From Mechercharimyces sp. CAU 1602 (GTDB lineage Bacteria; Bacillota; Bacilli; Thermoactinomycetales; JANTPT01): a stretch of DNA of 64,000 nucleotides. The stretch covers positions 1 through 64,000 of the forward strand of contig NZ_JANTPT010000001.1 of the NCBI RefSeq assembly GCF_024753565.1, written 5' to 3'. Position 1 is the first letter of the stretch; each line of letters starts with the position of its first letter. Positions 1-9,430 of this stretch are shown one piece after another. The translations under genes and the position numbers were made by a program. The notes under the pieces are model-generated. The model saw only the letters and a program-made list of their open reading frames with translations, had not been told where the DNA came from and made no database searches.

Positions 1-99
1 TCAGGTAAGACCCCTTATAGATGATGAGGTAGATCGGTCCGAGGTGTAAGTGTAGCAATACACTCAGCTGACGGATACGAATCGGTCGAGGGCTTACCC
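1..99 (+). rRNA. 23S rRNA, 3' end (partial)
   Basis: The window opens inside the 3' end of a large-subunit rRNA. The segment with CAGCTGACGGATACGAATCG followed by GTCGAGGGCTTA matches the conserved Bacillales 23S 3' terminus. The exact mature end near position 99 is an estimate. A small hairpin at about 143-159 lies in the spacer before the 5S gene. Confidence 0.85.
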
Positions 100-163
100 T
101 CTAGATCCTCACTCCCTTGACTCAAGCGAAGTATTTACTTTTGAAGGTGTGAACCTTCATCTG

Positions 164-280
164 TCTGGTGGCTATAGCGGAGGGGAACCACTCGTTCCCA
201 TACCGAACACGATCGTTAAGCCCTCCCGCGCCGATGGTACTTGGGACGCAGGTCCCTGGAAGAGTAGGTCGTCGCCAGGC
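164..280 (+). rRNA. rrf: 5S rRNA
   Basis: The segment has the canonical 5S features: a CTGGTGGC start pairing with GTCGCCAGG at the end, the conserved CCATACCGAACAC block near 198-210, and GCGCCGATGGTA near 229-240. Its length of about 117 nt is typical. It lies about 65 nt behind the 23S end and directly ahead of tRNA-Tyr, so the tRNA cluster is probably transcribed with the rRNA operon. End positions may be off by a base or two. Confidence 0.95.
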
Positions 281-287
281 ATTTTAT

Positions 288-372
288 GGAGGGATACCAA
301 AGTGGCCAAATGGGGCGGACTGTAAATCCGCTGGCTTCGCCTTCGCAGGTTCGAATCCTGCTCCCTCCACCA
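288..372 (+). tRNA. tRNA-Tyr (GTA)
   Basis: The 85-nt gene has a long variable arm, anticodon GTA in the loop CTGTAAA, the T-loop GGTTCGAATCC and an encoded CCA end. It begins 7 nt after the 5S gene. Confidence 0.97.
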
Positions 373-449
373 TTTTTTAAGAAAAGATATTGACAAGCGG
401 CCTGTTATAAGGTAAAATAAATATTGTCGCTTCAAAAGGATTTTATTAT

Positions 450-544
<95 letters not shown>

Positions 545-582
545 ACAATATATACTTATCTTGACTTATCTTATTTAGATAA

Positions 583-658
<76 letters not shown>

Positions 659-664
659 TTTTAT

Positions 665-740
<76 letters not shown>

Positions 741-743
741 TAT

Positions 744-817
744 AGGGGCGTAGTTTAATGGCAAAACTGAGGTCTCCAAAACCTCCGATGCGGGTTCGAT
801 TCCTGCCGCCCCTGCCA
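744..817 (+). tRNA. tRNA-Trp (CCA)
   Basis: A 74-nt cloverleaf beginning AGGGGCG, anticodon CCA (loop CTCCAAA), ending CGCCCCT plus discriminator and CCA. Confidence 0.97.
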
Positions 818-848
818 ATGCTAACTCATAACACATGAGTTGCATTTT

Positions 849-1262
849 TTATTTTAAGACGTGTTCTTCTAATTCTCTAAGCTCTTTTTGACCTCGGTCG
901 ATCCATTTCTTTTCGACTTCGGCATCTTTGATAGCCGGTTCGGTAAATTGATTGACCAGACCACTCCACATCCCTATATCTGCGTTATCGTCATTGTCAG
1001 TTTGGAATAGATGTCGGAGTATCAAAGGTTGACCAAAGCGAATGAGAGTTTTAGGTTCACCTACTCGACCCTCATCTTCAGCATAGATGGGAATTCGCAA
1101 GTATGTTTGATGAGCTTTATCTTCCCAATCGAGTTCCTTATCAAAGTAACCGTGCTCATATTGATCGCTTGGGCTAAAGCTAAAATTCTTTTCTTTACAA
1201 AGTGTATTTAACTCACCAAATAAACCGGTGTGATTTTCTAGACGAGAGTTTAATTTCTTCAT
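849..1262 (-). CDS. YugN-like family protein
   Basis: A 137-residue cytoplasmic protein with no signal peptide. The pattern of an N-terminal 'LENHTGLFGEL' segment, then 'YEHGYFD' and 'YLRIPIYAEDEG', matches the YugN-like family of Bacillales, whose function is unknown. The ATG at 1262 is preceded by GGGAGG at a usable distance. The gene runs antiparallel to the surrounding tRNAs and sits between tRNA-Trp and tRNA-Cys, so it is a separate transcription unit inserted in the tRNA cluster. Family assignment is from memory of the conserved segments; no function is implied. Confidence 0.75.
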   Translation of the reverse strand: MKKLNSRLENHTGLFGELNTLCKEKNFSFSPSDQYEHGYFDKELDWEDKAHQTYLRIPIYAEDEGRVGEPKTLIRFGQPLILRHLFQTDNDDNADIGMWSGLVNQFTEPAIKDAEVEKKWIDRGQKELRELEEHVLK

Positions 1263-1327
1263 CAGAGTCTTGCCTCCCTTTAAAGATAATGTTATTATGA
1301 AGTAGTCAGTGTTTATTCATACACCAT

Positions 1328-1401
<74 letters not shown>

Positions 1402-1407
1402 ACGCAA

Positions 1408-1437
1408 AACCCTCTAACTAGAAGTTAGAGGGTTTTT
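1408..1437 (+). terminator. Intrinsic terminator after tRNA-Cys
   Basis: AACCCTCTAACT and AGTTAGAGGGTT form a perfect 12-bp stem with a short loop, followed by a T run. It closes the rRNA/tRNA cluster. Confidence 0.9.
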
Positions 1438-1565
1438 TATGTTTTATTAATCGCTTTTTATTCTACATAATTTTACTAATCTTATAATACTAACGATATC
1501 GTCGGCTTTTGAGATTTTTTAAGTTACAATAAAGAGGATACTGTGTAGTGGAAGGGGATTTGAAG

Positions 1566-2534
1566 GTGAAGAAAGTAATAATATTTTTATCTTTCTTGAT
1601 AATGTGGAGTATGGTTTTACCACTTCAATCTGCTGGGGCAGCAGGTGGGGAATATACAGATGCGGAGAAGCGGCAATTGATTCAATCATACTCGCCTTTA
1701 ATATGGTTTGATAAAGGTGAAGACTATTACCCCTCTTCGGTGGAATGGTCATTTAAACATATGGAACGGTATATTCCACAAGGAAAAGAAGTTTATTCGA
1801 TTAAAACGAAAGAAAATTTTTGTGATGATTGCACGATCCCATTTTTTAGAGGAGATTTGGAATCAGCTAAGATCTATGCATTTTGGAGTAATGTTAGCGA
1901 AAATGTGAACGATATTTCTTATTATGTTTGGTACCCCTATAATCGGGGGAAGACACTGGATCAGCTAAGCGGGATTAAACGGATTCCCTTGCTAGGAAAA
2001 CTAGTTCCTGATTATGGGCACCATGTGGGTGATTGGGAAAAAGTGATCGTCCGGTTGGAAGATGGTAAGATGACGCGCATGCAGTACAATTATCACTCAT
2101 GGAATAAAATATATAAAAAAGATCAGATTCAGTTTTATGAGGGTCATCCGGTTGTTTATGTGGCAAAAGGTTCGCATGGATCATGGCCGAGCGCAGGAAA
2201 ACATGTGTATTACAAAGTTAAAAAATGGGGGATTACTTGGGCAACTCTTTCTGACTATACAAGTAAGGGTGTACAGTGGGAAACATGGAAGTCAATAGAA
2301 GCTTATGATAAAGATCAACAGCGAGCACTGCTGGGGAGCAATTCGTGGCCTGCGTGGATGAGTTCAGATACGGCGAGCACACTTCCTGGTATGGATGCTT
2401 CTGATCCACACAGCGGTGGAATTGATCGCTGGGGCAATCAAAGTGGAGATAAGGATATTACGGGACAGTCCAAGTTAAGTGGGGGTCCAAGTGGACCAGA
2501 TGAGAATACCAAAATGCATATGAGTGGGGAGTAG
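1566..2534 (+). CDS. Secreted Vps62-like protein
   Basis: About 322 residues with an N-terminal signal peptide ending near AGAA. The body carries a run of motifs I recognise from the Vps62 (TDP/DUF946) family: 'SPLIWFDKGEDYYPSS', 'HHVGDWEKVIVRL', 'VVYVAKGSHGSWPS', and a C-terminal 'GGPSGP' element. The biochemical function of this family is not established in bacteria. I chose GTG 1566 because GGAAGGGG lies 8 nt upstream and the signal peptide then begins at Val-Lys-Lys. An in-frame GTG at 1548 has a weaker site. The gene stands alone, flanked by a terminator on each side. Confidence 0.75.
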   Translation: MKKVIIFLSFLIMWSMVLPLQSAGAAGGEYTDAEKRQLIQSYSPLIWFDKGEDYYPSSVEWSFKHMERYIPQGKEVYSIKTKENFCDDCTIPFFRGDLESAKIYAFWSNVSENVNDISYYVWYPYNRGKTLDQLSGIKRIPLLGKLVPDYGHHVGDWEKVIVRLEDGKMTRMQYNYHSWNKIYKKDQIQFYEGHPVVYVAKGSHGSWPSAGKHVYYKVKKWGITWATLSDYTSKGVQWETWKSIEAYDKDQQRALLGSNSWPAWMSSDTASTLPGMDASDPHSGGIDRWGNQSGDKDITGQSKLSGGPSGPDENTKMHMSGE

Positions 2535-2539
2535 AAGTG

Positions 2540-2575
2540 AGGAAAGAGCCTCGATAGTTGGGGCTCTTTCCTATT
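2540..2575 (+). terminator. Terminator of the Vps62-like gene
   Basis: AGGAAAGAGCC pairs with GGCTCTTTCCT over 11 bp, followed by a short T-rich stretch. It lies between two convergent genes and may act in both directions. Confidence 0.8.
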
Positions 2576-2584
2576 TTCAAAAAA

Positions 2585-3556
2585 TTAAAGGGGGCGGACG
2601 GGAATACAAGCGTCAATCACGATGTGCGCAGGAGAAGAAAGAGGGCAGTAGATTTCTATACTAGGCTTGTCATCTAGTTCGTAGGCGCTTTCCGGTAACC
2701 ATTCCTTATAAAGATAATCAAAAGCTTTTTCCATCTTTGCGATCGCTTCCGCCATTTGGTCGGGTTGCTCTGGAGTGCCGTTGACACTAATGCGACAGAT
2801 AGCATAACGGCCTCCCCCAACTGTTTGGAAGCTGATTTTTTCATGTTTGATCTCTAATTCTGTTTCTTCAGGGAGAGTGAAAGCGGCATCATAACGCCTC
2901 TTTTCTGGGGATGTCACATTACCGTACTCATGGAAAATACCGAGACTAAGGGTTTTGTCAGACATGAGTTGATGCGCGATCATCCATTCTGCTACCTCTT
3001 GGAAAGCTTGATTGAGGGCGTGGTTGTATACCCCATCTTCGTACCCTTGCAAGTGACGAATATAAGCGACATGATATAGAGGGAGTTTTTTTACTTCTAC
3101 TTTCATAAATGGATTCCTCCTGTTAGCAGTCTGTGTAGTCGTTACCACATCTTTATCATAAGAGATACCAGGAGAAGAAACTTTGCTTATCTTGCCTTCA
3201 GCATTGCTTATCTTGCTATATTGGTATTGCTTTCGATATTGACTAGGATTACATCCATAATGGTTTTTAAATGCACGTGAGTAAGTAGAGGGGGAAGAAA
3301 AACCGCTAGATAATGATAATTCTGTTACTGTGAGATTGGGTTGATGGATGAGACGATAGGCAGAACGTTCAAGTCTTGTTCGTTGGACGTATTGATGAAC
3401 GGTTTCTCCCACAAAGGCATAAAAAAGGCGATGAAAATGAAAAGGAGAAAAGGTGGCGACTTGAGCTAACTGTTGTAAGGATAAGTCTTCCTCTAGATGG
3501 GAGTGGATATAATTGATCACATCATTAATGCGAACGGTATATTGATGTTGACTCAT
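2585..3556 (-). CDS. AraC-family regulator with GyrI-like effector domain
   Basis: A 323-residue transcription factor. Residues about 8-110 form the paired helix-turn-helix AraC domain ('LSLQQLAQVATFSPFHFHRLF' region, then 'VTELSLSSGFSSPSTYSRAFK'). Residues about 150-323 look like the GyrI-like/SOUL small-molecule binding domain ('VEVKKLPLYHVAYIRHLQGY', 'EIYCPL'). This architecture resembles Rob/BmrR-type ligand-responsive activators. AAAGGAGGATC precedes ATG 3556. No obvious target gene lies beside it; the next items are tRNAs. Confidence 0.88.
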   Translation of the reverse strand: MSQHQYTVRINDVINYIHSHLEEDLSLQQLAQVATFSPFHFHRLFYAFVGETVHQYVQRTRLERSAYRLIHQPNLTVTELSLSSGFSSPSTYSRAFKNHYGCNPSQYRKQYQYSKISNAEGKISKVSSPGISYDKDVVTTTQTANRRNPFMKVEVKKLPLYHVAYIRHLQGYEDGVYNHALNQAFQEVAEWMIAHQLMSDKTLSLGIFHEYGNVTSPEKRRYDAAFTLPEETELEIKHEKISFQTVGGGRYAICRISVNGTPEQPDQMAEAIAKMEKAFDYLYKEWLPESAYELDDKPSIEIYCPLSSPAHIVIDACIPVRPL

Positions 3557-3656
3557 AAGATCCTCCTTTTGAAAGGAAAGTGCTTTCTTGAGTAATGATG
3601 AACAGCCTTAACTATAGCATAGTAAAGGTATAAATATTATGTCTATAAAATACCCC

Positions 3657-3686
3657 TTGACCACACCATTAGATCCATGATACTAT
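3657..3686 (+). promoter_or_regulatory. SigA-type promoter for tRNA-Leu/tRNA-Arg
   Basis: TTGACC at 3657-3662 and TACTAT at 3681-3686 are 18 nt apart and lie about 60 nt before tRNA-Leu. Found by eye. Confidence 0.5.
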
Positions 3687-3743
3687 ATATCTTGTCGACA
3701 GAAACAGTAATCAAGATTTAACGATGATAACTGCCGCTAATCT

Positions 3744-3832
3744 GCGGATGTGGCGGAATTGGCAGACGCGCAAGATTCAGGTTCTTGTGGTCTTGATAGA
3801 CCGTGGGGGTTCAAGTCCCTTCATCCGCACCA
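3744..3832 (+). tRNA. tRNA-Leu (CAG)
   Basis: An 89-nt class II tRNA with acceptor GCGGATG/CATCCGC, anticodon stem CAAGA/TCTTG, anticodon CAG and an encoded CCA. Confidence 0.96.
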
Positions 3833-3842
3833 TCTAAAATAT

Positions 3843-3919
3843 GCGCCCTTAGCTCAGCTGGATAGAGTGTCTGACTACGAATCAGAAGGTCGGGAGTTCG
3901 AATCTCTCAGGGCGCACCA
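3843..3919 (+). tRNA. tRNA-Arg (ACG)
   Basis: A 77-nt cloverleaf with acceptor GCGCCCT/AGGGCGC, anticodon ACG (loop CTACGAA; A34 probably deaminated to inosine) and an encoded CCA. Confidence 0.96.
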
Positions 3920-3924
3920 ACTAG

Positions 3925-3951
3925 AACCGCACGTATAACTGTGCGGTTTTT
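3925..3951 (+). terminator. Terminator after tRNA-Arg
   Basis: AACCGCAC pairs with GTGCGGTT across an 8-nt loop and is followed by TTTT. Confidence 0.85.
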
Positions 3952-4100
3952 CATTTATGTATGAGTAAGTCCCCTCTTGCGGTAAAAACCTTTGTGGTGA
4001 TCACAGTAGGAAGGATTTTGTAACATGGATCATTAAGATATATAGAGGTGATAGATGTATGTCATAGCGAAAAGTTGAAATGAAGAAAGGGGTTGTAACC

Positions 4101-5270
4101 ATGATCGAGCAAAAACAGCAAGTAGGCATTTGTTTTAAATTATCTGAAGAGCAGGAACAATTGCGTCGCTGGGCACATGGATTTGCAGAGAAAGAGATTC
4201 GACCAATTGCAGCAGAGTGCGATGAGAAAGAATTTTTTCCACTTGAATTGTTTCACAAAGCGACGAAACTGGGTTTTACCCAATACGCATTTCCAGAAGA
4301 AGTGGGGGGTGGAGGGCTGAAAAGTGTATTATCTACCTGTTTAATCGGAGAGGAACTATATTGGGGGTGTGCGGGGATAGCCACCTCGCTTTCTGCATTA
4401 GGGTTAGCAGGGCTTCCGATTCTTTACATGGGGAACGAGGAACAGAAGAAAAAATGGCTTACTCATCTTTGTGATAATAAAAGTCCAAAGCTGGGGGCAA
4501 TGGCTTTAACTGAGCCGGAGGCAGGTTCAGACGTAAACGGAATGAAGACACGTGCGATCAGAGACGGAGATGAATGGGTGCTAAATGGTCGTAAACGATT
4601 TATTACTAATGGTGGGATAGCAGATCTTTATGTGGTATTTGCCCGCACAGATCCGGAAGGAAGTTATCAAGGGGTATCTGCTTTTATTATTGAGGCGAAC
4701 ACACCTGGATTGTCTGGGGGGAAGAAAGAGAAGAAGATGGGGATTCGTGCTTCCCATACAGCAGATGTGATTTTAGAAGATGTACGTGTACCGGCGGATC
4801 AACTCCTAGGACAAGAAAATATGGCCTTTTTCGGTGCGATGAAAATGCTGGAGTACTCTCGCCCTGCTGTTGCAGCAGCTGCTGTAGGGGTAGCCAGAGC
4901 AGCTTATGAGTATGCTTTGGATTATGCGCATACTCGCAAACAATTTGGTCGACCAATTTTTAAAAATCAGGCAATCGCTTTTATGCTCGCAGAAATGAGG
5001 ATGAAAATTGATGCAGCAAGGCTTCTTGCTTGGCGTGCAGCCGACCAGGCAGATCGTGGGGAGTCTTGTGCGGTAGAAGGGAGTATTGCTAAAGCGTATG
5101 CAGCGGAAGTGGCAATGGAAGTGACGACAAATGCAGTACAGATTTTGGGGGGGAATGGTTACATGCGTGACTATCCCACAGAGAAGTGGATGCGTGACGC
5201 CAAGATATTATCCATCTATGAAGGAACGACTCAGATTCAGAAGAAAGTAATTTCTGCTGGTTTGCAATAA
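4101..5270 (+). CDS. Acyl-CoA dehydrogenase
   Basis: A 389-residue FAD-dependent acyl-CoA dehydrogenase of usual length, introducing the alpha-beta double bond in acyl-CoA (fatty acid or branched-chain catabolism). Signatures include 'LTEPEAGSDVNGM' (FAD/substrate loop), 'RKQFGRPI', 'AVQILGGNGYMRDYPTEKWMRDAK' region and the C-terminal 'YEGTTQIQ', whose Glu (about residue 374) is the usual catalytic base position. ATG 4101 was chosen because AAAGGGG lies 9 nt upstream; an upstream in-frame ATG at 4080 has no site. The acyl-CoA ligase 121 nt downstream suggests a shared pathway. Substrate chain length cannot be read from the sequence. Confidence 0.93.
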   Translation: MIEQKQQVGICFKLSEEQEQLRRWAHGFAEKEIRPIAAECDEKEFFPLELFHKATKLGFTQYAFPEEVGGGGLKSVLSTCLIGEELYWGCAGIATSLSALGLAGLPILYMGNEEQKKKWLTHLCDNKSPKLGAMALTEPEAGSDVNGMKTRAIRDGDEWVLNGRKRFITNGGIADLYVVFARTDPEGSYQGVSAFIIEANTPGLSGGKKEKKMGIRASHTADVILEDVRVPADQLLGQENMAFFGAMKMLEYSRPAVAAAAVGVARAAYEYALDYAHTRKQFGRPIFKNQAIAFMLAEMRMKIDAARLLAWRAADQADRGESCAVEGSIAKAYAAEVAMEVTTNAVQILGGNGYMRDYPTEKWMRDAKILSIYEGTTQIQKKVISAGLQ

Positions 5271-5323
5271 GAAAGTACTGTAGGGCCTGCTGGGTTCATA
5301 TAGTTGAACAAATAAGAAAAGGT

Positions 5324-5367
5324 CGTAGAGTACGTTAACTATAAAGAGATAAGGTACTCTACGGTTT
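5324..5367 (+). terminator. Possible attenuating hairpin between dehydrogenase and ligase
   Basis: CGTAGAGTAC (5324-5333) pairs perfectly with GTACTCTACG (5354-5363) over 10 bp with a 20-nt loop and is followed only by GTTTTG. It may be a partial terminator or processing site that sets different expression of the two genes. Confidence 0.5.
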
Positions 5368-5391
5368 TGCCAAGGAGGTGCTACTACAGCA

Positions 5392-7254
5392 GTGCGAGCC
5401 AATAATTTATTAGAAGCGCTATATCGTTCAAAGGAACGCTTTCCTGATAAAGCAGCTTTGATGTGGAAAGAAGAGGGAGAACAAGAGTACCAACAGCTTT
5501 CTTATCTCCAGTTATGGGAACGAATTCGCCATGTAGCAAACGCCTTGACCCACATGGGAGTATCGACGGGCTCTAATGTAGCCATATTGTCCACCAGTCA
5601 TCCTACATGGACGATTGCAGACTATGCCATTATGAGTTTGGGATGTGCGAGTGTCCCGATATATCCCACTCTCCCAGCGGAGCAAGTAGGGTATATTTTA
5701 AAAAATGCTGATTGTCGAATGGTTTTTGTGGAAGATGAGGTGCAGCTGGAAAAGGTACTTTCTAGTGATGAGGAAATGGACCATATTATTGTGATGAAAA
5801 ACAAGCTTGTAACTGCAAAAAGTAACCGGATAGAAAGTTTCGCTGACTGCTTGCAACGTGGACGCGCCCATCCTCAATTTTCATGGGAAGAAAAAGCCTT
5901 ATCCTTGCCGGAAAATCAGCTAGCTACGATTATACACACATCTGGAACAACAGGTGTTCCTAAAGGGGTGATGCTTTCTCACCGCAATTTCCTAGCCAAT
6001 ATCGAAGGTACTTTGTGGCACATGACGATTTTGCCAGAAGATGTACAATTGTCTTACCTCCCTCTTTCACATGTATTAGAGCGAATGGGAGGACAGTTTA
6101 CGAGCCTTACAGTGGGTGCGACTCTTGCCTTTGCTCAGAGCATCGATACCATCCCGCAAAATATGAAAGAGGTTTGTCCCACTACGATGGTTACGGTACC
6201 GCGATTATTGGAAAAGGTGTATGCTCGTATTCATGAACAAATATCTACCTCATCATCGTTTAAACAACGAATTTTTAATTGGGCGCTGAAAGTGGGTAAT
6301 GAGCGCTTCTCTTATATCATGGAGAGGCCTGTACACGAACGGTTATGGTGTTATCCAATTCCGTTAAGTTTATTGTGGAAATGGTTTTGGGCAGAGCGAT
6401 TAGTATTTCGTAAGATCAAAGATCGTCTTGGAGGACGAATGAGAGGAATCGTGTCAGGGGGGGCACCTCTTCACCCTGATGTTCTACGATTTTTTTGGGC
6501 GATGGGAGTCCCTGTGCTAGAAGGATATGGGTTGACAGAAACTTCACCTGTATTGGCTGTAACACCTATGCATTCGATTCGTCCAGGGACAGTGGGGAAT
6601 CCTCTGCACAATGTGGAAGTTAAGTTGGGTACTGATGGTGAAATTATCGCGCGTGGACCTAGTATTATGATGGGATATTATAAAAATAAAGAGGCAACCT
6701 GGCGGGTGCTTCAGGATGGATGGTTTCATACAGGGGATATAGGTGTTTGGGATGAGAGAGGGCATATCAAAGTGGTGGATCGAAAAAAGCGTCTTCTCAT
6801 CTTATCGACGGGTAAAAATGTTGCACCTCGACCTATTGAAAATGAAATAACGAAAAGCCCGTATATCGCTCAGTCGCATCTCATTGGGCAAGGGCGGAAG
6901 TATGTGTTGGCAATTATTGTTCCGGATCGAGAAAATCTTCATTCTTGGGCGAAACAGCATCATATTGACAGCCAGGATAGAGAGAACTTTTTCCGTCATG
7001 CAACATTGCGGGCGATGTTGGAGCGGGAAGTGTATGGCCTGACGGAACGATTTGCTGACTTTGAAAAGCCGAAGAAGGTCATAGTGGCGTCGAGGGAGTG
7101 GACGGTCGAAGGAGGAGAACTTACGCCTACACTAAAGGTGCGTGGCAAAGTAGTTGAAGAAAAGTACCGGGATCAGATCGAACGTGCGTACAGAGAGGAT
7201 GATCTCAATGCCTTAGATGCTGTTGCCACTGCAGCTGAAGAAGTAAGTGAATAG
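5392..7254 (+). CDS. Long-chain acyl-CoA synthetase (AMP-forming)
   Basis: A 620-residue ANL-superfamily ligase of the FadD15/FAA type. It activates a fatty acid with ATP and CoA. The P-loop 'HTSGTTGVPKG' lies near residue 183, the 'GYGLTETSP' A5 motif near 378 and 'GWFHTGDIG' near 442, followed by 'DRKKRLLILSTGKNVAP', which replaces the usual Lys hinge region. GTG 5392 follows AAGGAGG by 13 nt, slightly long, but no better in-frame start exists. With the dehydrogenase upstream it probably feeds beta-oxidation or lipid turnover. A terminator shared with the convergent protease gene follows. Confidence 0.92.
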   Translation: MRANNLLEALYRSKERFPDKAALMWKEEGEQEYQQLSYLQLWERIRHVANALTHMGVSTGSNVAILSTSHPTWTIADYAIMSLGCASVPIYPTLPAEQVGYILKNADCRMVFVEDEVQLEKVLSSDEEMDHIIVMKNKLVTAKSNRIESFADCLQRGRAHPQFSWEEKALSLPENQLATIIHTSGTTGVPKGVMLSHRNFLANIEGTLWHMTILPEDVQLSYLPLSHVLERMGGQFTSLTVGATLAFAQSIDTIPQNMKEVCPTTMVTVPRLLEKVYARIHEQISTSSSFKQRIFNWALKVGNERFSYIMERPVHERLWCYPIPLSLLWKWFWAERLVFRKIKDRLGGRMRGIVSGGAPLHPDVLRFFWAMGVPVLEGYGLTETSPVLAVTPMHSIRPGTVGNPLHNVEVKLGTDGEIIARGPSIMMGYYKNKEATWRVLQDGWFHTGDIGVWDERGHIKVVDRKKRLLILSTGKNVAPRPIENEITKSPYIAQSHLIGQGRKYVLAIIVPDRENLHSWAKQHHIDSQDRENFFRHATLRAMLEREVYGLTERFADFEKPKKVIVASREWTVEGGELTPTLKVRGKVVEEKYRDQIERAYREDDLNALDAVATAAEEVSE

Positions 7255-7261
7255 AGAGAAA

Positions 7262-7294
7262 AAACCGCCCTCCAGTGTGGAGAGGCGGTTTTTT
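7262..7294. terminator. Bidirectional terminator between ligase and subtilase
   Basis: AAAACCGCC with CTCCA pairs with TGGAG and GGCGGTTTT, with A-rich and T-rich flanks on the two sides, so it can serve both convergent genes. Confidence 0.85.
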
Positions 7295-7303
7295 GTTGTT
7301 CTA

Positions 7304-9430
7304 CTATTCTCCGGCGTGGAAGTAGTAGGGGATTCGAATCGTACGTCCATACTTGGATACGAGGGTAATGTATCCTTGATAATCCTTCCCTAATTCTTTC
7401 CCTTCTCCAGATACCTTGACAGTGAAAGAGGCTGTTTTGTTTCTTTTTACCTTGATCTTCTGTTTGCTCAGCTCCAGGTCCGCTGAGTCCGTCTTAATAC
7501 GGTATTGCTGATGAAACCCACTTGTATTGGTGATGTTTACTTTAATTTTATTTCTGTCTGCAGCGGTAACCTTGCCGAAACTAAGGCTTGCTGGCTCCGC
7601 TAGAGCAGCAGGGAGAAGTGCACGCCCGACGTGAATGATTCCTCCTCCTACTTCGAGTGGTAGTGCGTCGCTTTTCGGATTATAGGCAGTCCCGATTAAG
7701 GCGGACTTAATCTGCTGTGGAGTCCAATTAGGATGTGCTTGTTGTAGTAGTGCAGCAGCTCCAGCTACATGTGGGGCAGACATGGAGGTTCCATTATAGG
7801 AGGAGAGTCCGCCGCCAACGACACTTGAATATACATTAACCCCTACAGCTGCTACATCTGGCTTCAGTGTGTAATTAACTGTGGGACCGCGGGAGGAGAA
7901 GCGGGCAATCTGACGATCATTGTCCGTTAAGAATTCACGGACATCCATGGGTTCAAAGAGGGCTGAGCCTGCACCTGAGGTAATCCACTCTCCATCTTCA
8001 ATGGTTACCATGACCATTGGAATGGTAGCTTCCTCTTCAACAAACATCCCAGAGGGATCACCTTCAGCATTGGTGATCAGAATAACCCCGATTGCTCCTT
8101 GTTCTTGAGCGGCGAGAGCCTTGGTGGTGAAGGTACAAGCACCGCGCTTTATAACTGCAATCTTTCCACTCAAATCTTCACTGATGCCTTCACATGCCAT
8201 GCCTTCCCCATCGGTCACAATGTGCAAGGGGCCGTCGACAGCTTCGGTAACTGCTCCTCCAGGGTTGGAACTACCCACAGGGAGAGTACGAGTTTCACCG
8301 TCGATGGTTACATTGATAGATGTACCGAAGAAGTGTTTGTTACTGACAGCGGCTACCGTAATCGCGTTGTCCGCTGTGCCGGGTGAACCGATGGTCATCT
8401 GTCCGGGACCGTTGTTGCCAGCAGAGATAACCATGGTCATTCCTGCATCGGAGGCAGCATTTACCACTTCTGCTAACATATCAAACCCTGGTTCAGCAGG
8501 ACCTCCCAAGCTCATGTTGGCGACATCCATGCCATCACGTACGGCTTGTTCAATCGCAGAAGCTATGTAGATGCTTTCTGCAGAACAGTCATCACAAGGG
8601 AATACATTATAGTTTCCCAGATATGCTTTGGGTGCAACACCACTTAGTTTGCTTTTTGCTGCTCCCGATGGATCTACGTAATTTTGAATTCCAGCGATGG
8701 TACCTGCTACGTGGGTTCCATGACTCCCTATCGCTTCAGGTGTGACATCCTCTTCAGGGCTAAATACCTTAGCTACAATCACTTTGTTACTTGTAAATTG
8801 GGTATCTCCCTTCGGGAAGCCTTCCGGCATGGAAAGGGACTCATCTGTTAGATAGGGATGGTTTTGATCAATCCCACTATCGATCACAGCTATTTTCATG
8901 CCTTCTCCAAGATAACCAGCGCGCCATGCCACTGTATCTTTAATAATAGAGTGGCTCTTATTCATTTGCGGGCGATACTGAATACTTTTGGCTACTTGAA
9001 CAACTCCAGGGGCAGATTTTATCTTTTGTATCTCTTTGCTGCTTGCCTTAACGGCGAAGCCGTTTAGTGTGAGTGAGTATTCTTCTACAATGTCTGTGCT
9101 TGGAGTTTTTTCTTTAGCCCATTTTTTAAAAGAACCGCGCCTTTGAGCTAAGTATTTTTCGTATGCTGCAACTTCTGTTTTAGAAGTATCTATCTTTTCG
9201 TCTGCCGCTACGGCTGTAGGGGCATATCCTTTGACGCCACCATCGTACATGGCAACAGGTTCGTCTGACAACTCAACATAGTAGTAGTCACTTCCAGTGG
9301 AATCAGCCGAGGAAGCGGGTACTTCTTTTCCTCCATCAATTGCGTTGGCAGGTAGAGAAAAACCAGCTAATGCAATGAAGAGGGCGAGCAAAAAAGCCGC
9401 CGTTTTTTGTGCAGGACGGGATCGGATCAT
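7304..9430 (-). CDS. Secreted subtilisin-family (S8) serine protease with PA insert
   Basis: A 708-residue preproprotease. Residues 1-30 are a signal peptide (cleavage near ANA), followed by an I9-type propeptide to about 150 that includes 'YSLTLNGFAVKAS'. The catalytic triad is visible: Asp184 in 'AVIDSGID', His237 in 'GSHGTHVAG' and Ser549 in 'GTSMSAPHVAG', with oxyanion Asn340 in 'SAGNNGPG'. A protease-associated (PA) domain is inserted at about 375-500. A C-terminal beta domain (about 600-708) replaces any S-layer anchor. The architecture resembles Vpr of Bacillus. AGGAGG precedes ATG 9430. Confidence 0.94.
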   Translation of the reverse strand: MIRSRPAQKTAAFLLALFIALAGFSLPANAIDGGKEVPASSADSTGSDYYYVELSDEPVAMYDGGVKGYAPTAVAADEKIDTSKTEVAAYEKYLAQRRGSFKKWAKEKTPSTDIVEEYSLTLNGFAVKASSKEIQKIKSAPGVVQVAKSIQYRPQMNKSHSIIKDTVAWRAGYLGEGMKIAVIDSGIDQNHPYLTDESLSMPEGFPKGDTQFTSNKVIVAKVFSPEEDVTPEAIGSHGTHVAGTIAGIQNYVDPSGAAKSKLSGVAPKAYLGNYNVFPCDDCSAESIYIASAIEQAVRDGMDVANMSLGGPAEPGFDMLAEVVNAASDAGMTMVISAGNNGPGQMTIGSPGTADNAITVAAVSNKHFFGTSINVTIDGETRTLPVGSSNPGGAVTEAVDGPLHIVTDGEGMACEGISEDLSGKIAVIKRGACTFTTKALAAQEQGAIGVILITNAEGDPSGMFVEEEATIPMVMVTIEDGEWITSGAGSALFEPMDVREFLTDNDRQIARFSSRGPTVNYTLKPDVAAVGVNVYSSVVGGGLSSYNGTSMSAPHVAGAAALLQQAHPNWTPQQIKSALIGTAYNPKSDALPLEVGGGIIHVGRALLPAALAEPASLSFGKVTAADRNKIKVNITNTSGFHQQYRIKTDSADLELSKQKIKVKRNKTASFTVKVSGEGKELGKDYQGYITLVSKYGRTIRIPYYFHAGE

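Noticed and set aside
8121-8570. 149-codon frame antisense to the subtilase gene
   Set aside because: Lies wholly within a well-supported protease gene on the other strand, has no SD and a low-complexity Pro/Ser/Ala product.
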